Of a DNA stretch of 6,409 nt, positions 1 through 6,409 are shown one piece after another. This stretch comes from an uncultured Bacilli bacterium. Its GTDB lineage: Bacteria; Bacillota_I; Bacilli_A; RF39; UBA660. Location of the stretch: NCBI GenBank assembly GCA_947624475.1, contig CANQKK010000050.1, positions 1 through 6,409 on the forward strand, read 5' to 3'. A program made the translations under genes and the position numbers. Under the pieces are notes generated by a model. The model had not been told where the DNA came from. It searched no databases and saw only the letters and a list, made by a program, of their open reading frames with translations. Position 1 is the stretch's first letter; the number at the start of each line of letters is the position of its first letter.

Positions 1-1
1 T

Positions 2-2755
2 GTCGATTCATTATTTGATAATGGTAGAAGAGGAAGAAGTGTTACGGGTGCTGGAAATAGGGCTCTTAAGAGTTTATCTTCAATGCTTAAAAGTAAACAG
101 GGTAGATTTAGACAGAACTTACTTGGTAAAAGAGTAGATTACTCTGGTAGAAGTGTTATTGTCGTAGGTCCTGATTTGAAGATGTACCAATGTGGTATTC
201 CAAAAGAAATGGCTCTAGAGTTATTTAAACCTCATGTTATTCACGGATTAACTGAGAAAGGTATTGCTAATAATATTAAATCTGCTAAAAAAATGATCGA
301 AAATCAAGATCCTAAAGTTTGGGATGTAGTAGAAGATGTTATTAAAGAGCATCCTGTTATGTTAAATAGGGCTCCAACTTTACATAGACTTGGTATTCAG
401 GCTTTTGAACCAAAACTAATTTCTGGTAGAGCTATTCGTCTTCATCCACTTGTTTGTACTGCTTTTAATGCCGATTTTGATGGAGACCAGATGGCTGTTC
501 ACGTTCCTCTTTCGGAAGAGGCTAAAGCTGAAGCTAGAATTCTTATGTTAGGTGCTAATAATATCTTAAGCCCTAAGAATGGAGAACCTATTGTTACTCC
601 TTCACAGGATATGATTCTGGGTAATTATTATATTACTATGGAAAAGGCTGGTTTACCTGGTGAAGGAAGAGTATTTAAAAATACTAATGAGGCTCTAATG
701 GCTTACCAGAGAAGGGAAATTACTCTTCAAACGAGAATTGTGGTTCCTGTTAATTCATTTAAATATAAGGTGTTCTTGGATACTGATAAAAATAAATATT
801 TGGTAACAACACCTGGTAAAATTATTTTAAATGAAATTCTCCCAGATTCATTTCCTTATTTATGTGAACCTACTAGTGAGAATATTAATGGGATTACTCC
901 AAGTAAATTCTTTATTGATTATGGGGAAAATATACCAGAGAAGATTAAGGAAATGCCTCTTACAACTCCATTTAATAAGAGTGCACTAGAAAAAATGATC
1001 GCTCAGATGTTTAAGAGATATAAAACCACTGATACATCTATTTTCCTAGATAAATTAAAGGATTTAGGATTTAAGTTCTCTACTTATTCAGGTATTACAA
1101 TTGCGGCTTCTGACGTTGTCGTAAGTAAGAATAAAAATGCTATTGTCGAAAAGTCTAATGAAGAAATTAAAAAGGTAAATAAACAGTTCCAGAGAGGACT
1201 TATTACTGAGAGAGAAAGACTTGACCATGTCATTGAAATTTGGACTAATGCTAAGGAAGAAATACAAGATGAACTTCAGGAATATGCTAAAACTTATGTC
1301 GATAATCCAATATTTATAATGATGAATTCAAAAGCAAGAGGATCTATTTCAAACTTTGTTCAACTTGCCGGTATGAGAGGACTAATGGCTAAACCTAATG
1401 GTGAGACTATCGAAATACCAATTTTATCATCATTTACTGATGGTTTATCGGTATCAGAGTTCTTCCTTTCGACACATAGCGCTAGAAAAGGTAGTGCCGA
1501 TACGGCTCTTAAGACTGCTGACTCTGGTTATATGACGAGAAGACTTGTCGATGTTGCTCAGGATATTATTGTCAAAGAAGAAGATTGCGGAACGATTCAG
1601 GGCGTACTTGTCAGTGCCTTTACTGATGATAAAGATGGCGTAATTGAACCTTTATATGATAGAATTGTTGGAAGATTTACTAATAAAAAAGTAATTAATC
1701 CTGAAACAAAAGAAGTTATTATCGATAAAAATGAATATATTACCGAGGCTATTGCCGATAAAATTATTGCAGCGGGTATTACTGAAGTAGAGATTAGAAC
1801 AGTTCTTACTTGTAAGACTGACCATGGTGTTTGTAAGATGTGTTATGGTAGAAACCTTGCTACTGGAAATATTGTCGAAATTGGCGAGGCTGTTGGAATT
1901 ATGGGAGCACAATCTATTGGTGAACCTGGAACACAACTTACCATGAGAACATTCCATACGGGTGGTGTTGCTGGTGCCGATATTACACAAGGTCTTCCTA
2001 GAGTTGAGGAACTATTCGAAGCTAGAATTCCAAAAGGTAAGGCAACAATTGCGGAAATTAGCGGAGTTGTTCAAAAAATTGAAGATGCTGGCGGTAAATT
2101 TAAGGTATATATCAAAAATGATAACGAAGTACGTGAACATATAACTTTATATGGTGCTAAACTTAGAATTGAAAAAGGACAGAAAATCGAGGCTGGTGAG
2201 AGAATTACCGAAGGTAGTATTTCTCCTAAAGAGTTACTTGCTGTTACTGATCCTAATACTGTTCAACAATATATTCTTAAGGAAGTTCAGAAAGTATATA
2301 GATCTCAAGGTGTCGACATTAATGATAAACACGTTGAAATTATTGCTCGAAGAATGATCTCGAGAGTTAGAATCATGGATGCTGGAGATACATTGTTTAT
2401 TCCAAGCACGACAGTATCGTTGCAGGAATTTACTAAGGGTAATAAAGATGTTATTATTCAGGGTAAGAAACCCGCAATAGGTCAACCAATATTACTTGGT
2501 ATTACTAAGGCATCACTAGAGACTGATTCATTCTTATCGGCTGCTTCATTCCAAGAGACAACAAGAATTTTAACTGAAGCATCGGTTAAAGGTAAGATTG
2601 ATAAATTGCAAGGATTAAAAGAAAATGTTATTATTGGTAAGTTAATTCCTGCTGGTACTGGTGCTAAGGAGTATATGGATATTGGTTACTCTCTAGAAAA
2701 AGAATTCCTCGATGAAGATGCTTCGGAAGTTCTCGAAGAAGAATTTATGGATTAA
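2..2755 (+). CDS. rpoC: DNA-directed RNA polymerase subunit beta' (5'-truncated by window edge)
   Basis: This is the largest catalytic subunit of RNA polymerase, acting in the core enzyme with RpoB, the alpha dimer and omega. The frame is open from the first bases: residues VDSLFDNGRRGR are read before the ATG at 83, so that ATG is an internal methionine and not a start. The absolutely conserved Mg-binding motif NADFDGD is at 467-487. The bridge-helix region containing LAGMRGLMAKP is near 1361-1395. The second zinc site has all four cysteines (codons at 1586, 1811, 1832 and 1841), spaced as in other RpoC proteins. The trigger loop (GEPGTQLTMRTFHTGG) follows from about 1919 and runs straight on to DITQGLPRVEELFEAR, so the big insertion found there in proteobacteria is absent. 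The 917 codons present place the missing N-terminus at roughly 290 residues, giving a Firmicutes-like total of about 1200. The C-terminus is intact, acidic, and ends in TAA. Identification is certain. Confidence 0.99.
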   Translation, partial: VDSLFDNGRRGRSVTGAGNRALKSLSSMLKSKQGRFRQNLLGKRVDYSGRSVIVVGPDLKMYQCGIPKEMALELFKPHVIHGLTEKGIANNIKSAKKMIENQDPKVWDVVEDVIKEHPVMLNRAPTLHRLGIQAFEPKLISGRAIRLHPLVCTAFNADFDGDQMAVHVPLSEEAKAEARILMLGANNILSPKNGEPIVTPSQDMILGNYYITMEKAGLPGEGRVFKNTNEALMAYQRREITLQTRIVVPVNSFKYKVFLDTDKNKYLVTTPGKIILNEILPDSFPYLCEPTSENINGITPSKFFIDYGENIPEKIKEMPLTTPFNKSALEKMIAQMFKRYKTTDTSIFLDKLKDLGFKFSTYSGITIAASDVVVSKNKNAIVEKSNEEIKKVNKQFQRGLITERERLDHVIEIWTNAKEEIQDELQEYAKTYVDNPIFIMMNSKARGSISNFVQLAGMRGLMAKPNGETIEIPILSSFTDGLSVSEFFLSTHSARKGSADTALKTADSGYMTRRLVDVAQDIIVKEEDCGTIQGVLVSAFTDDKDGVIEPLYDRIVGRFTNKKVINPETKEVIIDKNEYITEAIADKIIAAGITEVEIRTVLTCKTDHGVCKMCYGRNLATGNIVEIGEAVGIMGAQSIGEPGTQLTMRTFHTGGVAGADITQGLPRVEELFEARIPKGKATIAEISGVVQKIEDAGGKFKVYIKNDNEVREHITLYGAKLRIEKGQKIEAGERITEGSISPKELLAVTDPNTVQQYILKEVQKVYRSQGVDINDKHVEIIARRMISRVRIMDAGDTLFIPSTTVSLQEFTKGNKDVIIQGKKPAIGQPILLGITKASLETDSFLSAASFQETTRILTEASVKGKIDKLQGLKENVIIGKLIPAGTGAKEYMDIGYSLEKEFLDEDASEVLEEEFMD

Positions 2756-2756
2756 A

Positions 2757-2794
2757 AGTTAAAGTCATAGTTTTTATTACTGTGGCTTTTAATT
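2757..2794 (+). terminator. Probable weak Rho-independent terminator after rpoC
   Basis: Just after the rpoC stop, AAAGTCATAG (2761-2770) pairs with CTGTGGCTTT (2780-2789) across a 9-base T-rich loop. This gives ten pairs, two of them G-U. About four more pairs are possible below a one-base bulge. The U-rich stretch lies mostly inside the descending arm and is interrupted (TTTTAATTGTT), so the terminator is probably leaky. The next gene has its own strong promoter downstream, which fits transcription of the rpoC unit ending here. Confidence 0.5.
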
Positions 2795-2826
2795 GTTATA
2801 TATAGTGAAAAAGGATATCGTTGGAA

Positions 2827-2855
2827 TTGAAATATCTCTTACTTTAGTGTATAAT
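2827..2855 (+). promoter_or_regulatory. Sigma-A-type promoter of the 206-residue protein gene
   Basis: TTGAAA (2827-2832) and a perfect TATAAT (2850-2855) are separated by exactly 17 bases. This matches the housekeeping consensus at 11 of 12 positions. Transcription should start around 2861-2863, almost on the Shine-Dalgarno sequence, leaving a leader of only about a dozen bases. Confidence 0.8.
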
Positions 2856-2862
2856 AATAACT

Positions 2863-2868
2863 GAGGAG
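2863..2868 (+). promoter_or_regulatory. Ribosome binding site of the 206-residue protein gene
   Basis: GAGGAG lies six bases before the ATG at 2875, a normal spacing, and fixes that ATG as the start. The unusual point is that the site sits at or next to the predicted transcript 5' end. Confidence 0.8.
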
Positions 2869-2874
2869 AATTGT

Positions 2875-3495
2875 ATGAAAATTGAAAAATTAACTAGAGA
2901 TAATATCGAAGAGTTTATGAGAGACTTAGGTGTTTCTGATAGTAAACTTGAAAAAGAAATTAATAAATTAGAATATTATGGGGTAAAAGAAGAAGATAAA
3001 TTTTATATGGCTTTTATTGTTCTTTCAGAAGATGATCGCATTGCTATTCAATTTGTTAGTGATAAACTATCTGATAGTGAATTTTTAGAATTTATTAATT
3101 ATTTGAATAATAGTTTGGTTGTTAATAATCATTTAATAGTCCAAGTATATGATGAAAAATATATGAATATTTTAAGTGATAATTATAGATGTAAAGATGT
3201 TTGTGTGACGCTAATTAAAAAAAATTCTTCAGATGACATATCCGTACCTTTAAAAGAGCAGTATGCAGAAATTGATATGCTTAATATAAGATATTTGGGA
3301 TCTAATGATAAAATTATATGTAATTTGTTAAGACAGAATATTCAAGATGAAAATATTATAACAATGTTACATAATTACTTTAAGACTATAGATGTAAATA
3401 GTATTAGTTTTATTATTCCTCTTACTCTTTTGGAATTTATGGAAAAGTTAGGATATAGTTGTTTTTATGAGAGTTATGTTATAGAGAATATATAA
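2875..3495 (+). CDS. Hypothetical protein, 206 residues, unrecognised family
   Basis: I do not recognise this protein. The start is secure: promoter, Shine-Dalgarno and ATG are all well placed, and the ORF ends in TAA just before a hairpin. It looks soluble and cytoplasmic, with no signal peptide or obvious membrane helix. Residues 1-40 are highly charged and probably helical. Hydrophobic beta-like strands follow around 43-50 (FYMAFIVL) and 55-61. A second alpha/beta-looking half covers about 130-206 and ends in FMEKLGYSCFYESYVIENI. It contains four scattered cysteines (106, 110, 149, 196) and no tryptophan. The opening (KIEKLTRDNIEEF) and the ending vaguely recall GNAT acetyltransferases, but the acetyl-CoA-binding motif (Q/RxxGxG/A) is missing, so any relationship would be to a degenerate, non-catalytic version. 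By hand count of sample lines its G+C is near 20-25%, well below rpoC and murD-murC. It is transcribed alone between two hairpins. Confidence 0.85.
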   Translation: MKIEKLTRDNIEEFMRDLGVSDSKLEKEINKLEYYGVKEEDKFYMAFIVLSEDDRIAIQFVSDKLSDSEFLEFINYLNNSLVVNNHLIVQVYDEKYMNILSDNYRCKDVCVTLIKKNSSDDISVPLKEQYAEIDMLNIRYLGSNDKIICNLLRQNIQDENIITMLHNYFKTIDVNSISFIIPLTLLEFMEKLGYSCFYESYVIENI

Positions 3496-3536
3496 AAAAT
3501 ATTGGGATGTTTGAAATTATATTTCAATATTTTTTT
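3494..3536 (+). terminator. Rho-independent terminator after the hypothetical gene
   Basis: The last bases of the stop codon and the following AAAATATTG (up to 3504) pair with CAATATTTTTT (3525-3535). This gives about eleven uninterrupted pairs. Four to six weaker inner pairs, including G-U, lead to a loop around 3511-3518. An unbroken run of eight T (3530-... to 3536, partly in the stem) follows. The stem is almost pure A-T, so efficiency is uncertain. Its A-tract/T-tract symmetry could allow some action on the opposite strand too. Confidence 0.6.
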
Positions 3537-3638
3537 ATGGAGAAGAGTAGAAATAAATATTTGTTTGAATATAAAATAGTAGATATTTTTATTTTGGTAA
3601 ATTGTTTGCTTTAATAGTTATATCGTAAAATTTAAAAC

Positions 3639-3667
3639 AAGGTAAGTAAATAATTTACTTATTTTTT
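3639..3667 (+). terminator. Compact terminator hairpin upstream of murD-murC
   Basis: AAGTAAA (3644-3650) pairs perfectly with TTTACTT (3654-3660) across a TAA loop. T3643-A3661 and further G-U and A-U pairs extend the stem, and six T (3662-3667) follow. This is a classic intrinsic terminator shape, although AT-rich. No gene lies between it and the previous terminator, so it may insulate murD-murC from read-through or end a short transcript. The right arm doubles as the -35 region of the next promoter. Confidence 0.6.
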
Positions 3668-3682
3668 AATCAATGTTATAAT
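3654..3682 (+). promoter_or_regulatory. Extended -10 promoter of murD-murC
   Basis: TATAAT (3677-3682) is preceded by TGT (3674-3676), forming an extended -10. TTTACT (3654-3659) stands 17 bases upstream as a four-of-six match to the -35 consensus. The predicted start is near 3689, again on the Shine-Dalgarno sequence. The -35 element lies within the descending arm of the hairpin at 3639-3667. Confidence 0.75.
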
Positions 3683-3688
3683 TGTTGT

Positions 3689-3703
3689 GGAGTGATGATG
3701 ATG
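3689..3703 (+). promoter_or_regulatory. Ribosome binding site and stacked start codons of murD-murC
   Basis: GGAG (3689-3692) is followed by a GTG (3692) and three consecutive in-frame ATG codons at 3695, 3698 and 3701. Spacing from GGAG is 2, 5 and 8 bases for the three ATGs. The first is too close, so 3701 or 3698 is favoured. The choice changes the protein by at most three residues. Confidence 0.6.
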
Positions 3704-6406
3704 TATAAAAATAAAAAGGTTTTTGTTTTAGGTATGGCTAGAAGTGGTTATGAGGTTGCTAAATTATTAGCATCTGATAATAGTATTTTAATTACGGATA
3801 TGAAAGAGCAGGATTCTTCGCAAGTTAAGGAACTTGAAAGTATGGGCGTTAGGTTTATACTTAGTGATAATCCTTTAGATTTACTTGACGATTCATTTGA
3901 TATAATGATTAAAAATCCTGGTATTAAGTATAATCATCCGTGTGTGTTAAAGGCTAGAGAACTTAAAATTCCTGTTATCAATGAGGTAGAAGTTGCCTAC
4001 CACTATATAGATAAATCTGTCAAGATAATTGGAGTTACTGGCTCCAATGGAAAGACGACAACGGTAAGTTTAATATATGAAATTATGAAGAAGGCATATA
4101 AAGATTATGCTGTTTTAGCAGGTAACGTGGGAACTCCTCTTTCACATTTTGCTAAAGATATTAAGAAAAATAGTTTTTTGGTATTGGAAATATCCGATCA
4201 TCAGTTATGTGACATGTATGATTTTAAGACATATATTTCTGTTATGACTAATATTTACGAGTGTCATACTGATTTTCATGATAGTCATGAAAAATATAAG
4301 CAGGTAAAGAAAAAGATATTTATGCATCATACAAGGAATAATATTGCCATTATTAATAATGATAATGTGGAAGAGATGGAACTTACTTCTGATATAGGTA
4401 GTACGAAATATTATTTCTCGAAAAAGAATAGAACTGACTGCTATTATAATGAGGGTTACATTTATTATAATGGAGAAAAATATATTGATACAAATAAGAT
4501 TATTCTAAAGGGCGAACATAACTATGAGAATATCATGTGTGCCATTTTGGCCTGCAAAAAATGTGGTGTAAGTGATAAAATTATTAAAGATGTTATTAGT
4601 AATTTCGGAGGTGTAGAACATAGACTAGAGTATGTTGGTAATATTAATGGACGAGAAGTTTATAATGATTCTAAAAGTACGAATGTCGAGTCGACAAAGA
4701 TAGCTCTTGGTAGTTTTACTAGTCCTGTTATACTTTTAATGGGGGGAACAGATAGAGGGCACTCTTTTGAGGAACTTAAAGAGTATATGAAAAATGTTAA
4801 GTTAGTTATCTCCTATGGAGAGACGAAAAAGAGAATAGAGGATTTTTGCTATAGTAATTCTATTAAATGTAAAGTTACTGATGATTTGGTTTCTGCGGTT
4901 AAAATAGCCTACGATAATTCTTTGAAGGGAGATATAATATTACTTAGTCCAGCCTGTGCTTCTTGGGATCAATTTTCTTCATTTGAAGAGAGAGGTAAAT
5001 TATTTAAGGAAGAAATATTGAAATATAAAGGATTCTTTCTAGAAAAGGGAAAGCATGTTTACATGATGGGAATTGGTGGAATTAGCATGAGTGGGATAGC
5101 GGATATTCTCGTCAATATGGGATATAAGGTAAGTGGTAGTGATAGAGAAAAATCGGTTATGACAGAAAAATTGGAAAAGCAAAATATTAAGGTGCTATGT
5201 CCGCAAGTTAGGCAAAATATTACTGATGATATTGATTTTATTGTTTATACAGCGGCGATAAAGGAAGATAATCCGGAAATGATTGCCGCTAAAGAGAAGA
5301 ATATTCCAATGATGGAAAGAGGAAAGTTCCTAGGAGAGATGACAAAATTATTTTCCAATACGATAGGGATATCGGGAACTCATGGTAAGACAAGTACAAC
5401 TTCGATGTTATCGTGTATCTTTTTGGAAACTGATGTTGATCCGACTATTCAGGTTGGTAGTATTTTATCTAATATTGGAGGAAATTATAGAGTTGGAAAG
5501 GGAGATACTTTTATAATTGAGGCTTGTGAATATTGTGATAGTTTTCTTAATTTTCATCAAAGGTCGGCGATTGTATTAAATATCGATAATGATCACTTAG
5601 ATTATTTTAAAAATTTAGATAACATAAAGAAATCGTTTTATGAATATGTAAGTCATTTGCCAGAATGGGGTTATTTAATTGTTAACAATGATGATGATAA
5701 TAGTATGCGTCTTGCCGAACATACTAAAGCAAAAGTAATTACTTACGGTGTTAAGAGCCCTGCTGATTATATGGCTTCGGATATTAAGTATGATAATGAA
5801 GGCTATGCTAGTTTTAATGTTCTTTATAATTTAAAAAATCTTGGAAGAATTGAACTTTCTGTACCCGGGGAACATAATATTTCTAATGCTATGTCTACTA
5901 TTGCTCTTAGTCTTGCTTATGGTATTTCATTTGATAAGATTAAAATAGGTCTTAAAAAATATAGCGGTGCTAGTAGAAGACTAGAGTATAAGGGTATATT
6001 TAATGGTGCTAAGGTATTTGATGATTATGGTCACCATCCGACAGAAATTGAGGCTACCGCTAAGGCTATTATGGGTAAGAAATATAATTCTTCTTGGGTA
6101 ATATTTGAGCCTCATACTTATTCGAGAGCATTTAAACATAAAAAGGATTTTGCTAAATCATTATCAACTTTCGATCATATTATAATTACGGATATTTATG
6201 CAGCGAGAGAGAAGAATGAATTTGGTATCAAAGAAGAGGATATTGTAAGGGAAATAAAAAAGTATGGAAAAGAGGCTTTTCATATAAGTAGTTACGATGA
6301 TATAAAGTTGTATTTGAGTCATTATGTTAAGAATGGTGATTTGATACTTACTTTGGGGGCAGGATATGTTACAAAACTCTCAGATATGTTAGTTAAAGAA
6401 AAATGA
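3701..6406 (+). CDS. murD-murC: Bifunctional MurD-MurC fusion: UDP-MurNAc-L-Ala:D-Glu ligase / UDP-MurNAc:L-Ala ligase
   Basis: This is a single 901-residue chain carrying two complete ATP-dependent Mur ligases of cytoplasmic peptidoglycan precursor synthesis. The MurD half covers residues 1 to about 445. It has an N-terminal nucleotide-binding fold (VFVLGMARSGYEVA), P-loop GSNGKTT at 4040-4060, LEISDHQL, and IYECHTDFH with the downstream lysine of YKQVKKKIF at the carbamylated position. It also has VEHRLEYV, YNDSKSTN, MGGTDRGHSF and the MurD hallmark LLSPACASWDQFSSFEERG. The MurC half covers about 450 to 901. It has HVYMMGIGGISMSGIA from 5054, P-loop GTHGKTSTT at 5375-5401, EACEYCDSF at 5519-5545, NDHLDYF, DDYGHHPTE at 6020-6046, EPHTYSR at 6107-6127 and a LTLGAG C-terminus. 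All recognisable catalytic motifs are kept in both halves, and each half is about the length of a free-standing enzyme, so there is almost no linker. MurC acts before MurD in the pathway, so domain order is reversed. MurC uses EACE where many homologues have EADE. The ORF ends in TGA at the natural MurC end. Domain identities are very secure; activity of both halves is inferred. Confidence 0.95.
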   Translation: MYKNKKVFVLGMARSGYEVAKLLASDNSILITDMKEQDSSQVKELESMGVRFILSDNPLDLLDDSFDIMIKNPGIKYNHPCVLKARELKIPVINEVEVAYHYIDKSVKIIGVTGSNGKTTTVSLIYEIMKKAYKDYAVLAGNVGTPLSHFAKDIKKNSFLVLEISDHQLCDMYDFKTYISVMTNIYECHTDFHDSHEKYKQVKKKIFMHHTRNNIAIINNDNVEEMELTSDIGSTKYYFSKKNRTDCYYNEGYIYYNGEKYIDTNKIILKGEHNYENIMCAILACKKCGVSDKIIKDVISNFGGVEHRLEYVGNINGREVYNDSKSTNVESTKIALGSFTSPVILLMGGTDRGHSFEELKEYMKNVKLVISYGETKKRIEDFCYSNSIKCKVTDDLVSAVKIAYDNSLKGDIILLSPACASWDQFSSFEERGKLFKEEILKYKGFFLEKGKHVYMMGIGGISMSGIADILVNMGYKVSGSDREKSVMTEKLEKQNIKVLCPQVRQNITDDIDFIVYTAAIKEDNPEMIAAKEKNIPMMERGKFLGEMTKLFSNTIGISGTHGKTSTTSMLSCIFLETDVDPTIQVGSILSNIGGNYRVGKGDTFIIEACEYCDSFLNFHQRSAIVLNIDNDHLDYFKNLDNIKKSFYEYVSHLPEWGYLIVNNDDDNSMRLAEHTKAKVITYGVKSPADYMASDIKYDNEGYASFNVLYNLKNLGRIELSVPGEHNISNAMSTIALSLAYGISFDKIKIGLKKYSGASRRLEYKGIFNGAKVFDDYGHHPTEIEATAKAIMGKKYNSSWVIFEPHTYSRAFKHKKDFAKSLSTFDHIIITDIYAAREKNEFGIKEEDIVREIKKYGKEAFHISSYDDIKLYLSHYVKNGDLILTLGAGYVTKLSDMLVKEK

Positions 6407-6409
6407 TAT

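Noticed and set aside
83..85. ATG at 83 as the start of rpoC
   Set aside because: The frame is open to the window edge and the residues before it (VDSLFDNGRRGR and onward) are conserved RpoC sequence, so this is an internal methionine.
1652..1990. Minus-strand ORF of 112 codons inside rpoC
   Set aside because: It overlaps a highly conserved part of rpoC including the zinc site, its product is serine/asparagine-rich low-complexity sequence, and no ribosome site or promoter supports it.
1962..2485. Three further short ORFs (two plus, one minus) inside rpoC
   Set aside because: They lie in alternative frames of conserved rpoC coding sequence and show no recognisable protein features.
2875..3495. 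Calling the 206-residue protein a GNAT acetyltransferase
   Set aside because: Only short stretches at the two ends resemble the family and the acetyl-CoA-binding motif is not visible, so a functional name is not justified.
3496..3700. Riboswitch or T-box leader upstream of murD-murC
   Set aside because: The predicted transcript start leaves a leader of about 12 bases, and the upstream DNA shows only short AT-rich hairpins with no conserved riboswitch or T-box element.
6404..6406. TGA read as tryptophan (Mycoplasma code), with the fusion continuing past the window
   Set aside because: Tryptophan codons in rpoC and murD-murC are TGG, no in-frame TGA occurs within any gene, and the TGA falls where MurC proteins normally end, so it is best taken as a stop.

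Overview
The window looks like chromosomal DNA from a low-GC member of the Bacillota (Firmicutes), probably a Bacilli or Tenericutes-like, walled lineage. The evidence is a Firmicutes-type RpoC without the large trigger-loop insertion of proteobacteria, strong AT bias (roughly one third G+C in the conserved genes by hand count), a heavy preference for AGA arginine codons, and good consensus sigma-A-type promoters. Tryptophan is encoded by TGG and one gene ends in TGA at the expected family C-terminus, so the standard bacterial code fits better than the Mycoplasma code. A species cannot be named from this sequence.

Layout, all on the + strand: (1) positions 2-2755 hold the C-terminal three quarters of rpoC, the beta' subunit of RNA polymerase, whose N-terminus lies outside the window. 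It is followed by a weak terminator-like hairpin. (2) A near-consensus promoter at 2827-2855 drives a 206-residue protein of unknown function (2875-3495). That gene is clearly more AT-rich than its neighbours and ends in a long AT-rich hairpin. (3) An intergenic stretch of about 200 bases holds a second compact terminator hairpin, overlapping the -35 element of an extended -10 promoter. (4) This promoter drives one long ORF (3701-6406) encoding a MurD-MurC fusion: complete UDP-MurNAc-L-Ala:D-Glu ligase followed directly by complete UDP-MurNAc:L-Ala ligase.

The fused protein would carry out the first two amino-acid additions of peptidoglycan precursor synthesis in one chain, with the domains in the reverse of pathway order. 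It is the most unusual item in the window. The three genes appear to be separate transcription units. I see no functional link between the unknown protein and either neighbour, and no mobile element, CRISPR array, tRNA or rRNA.
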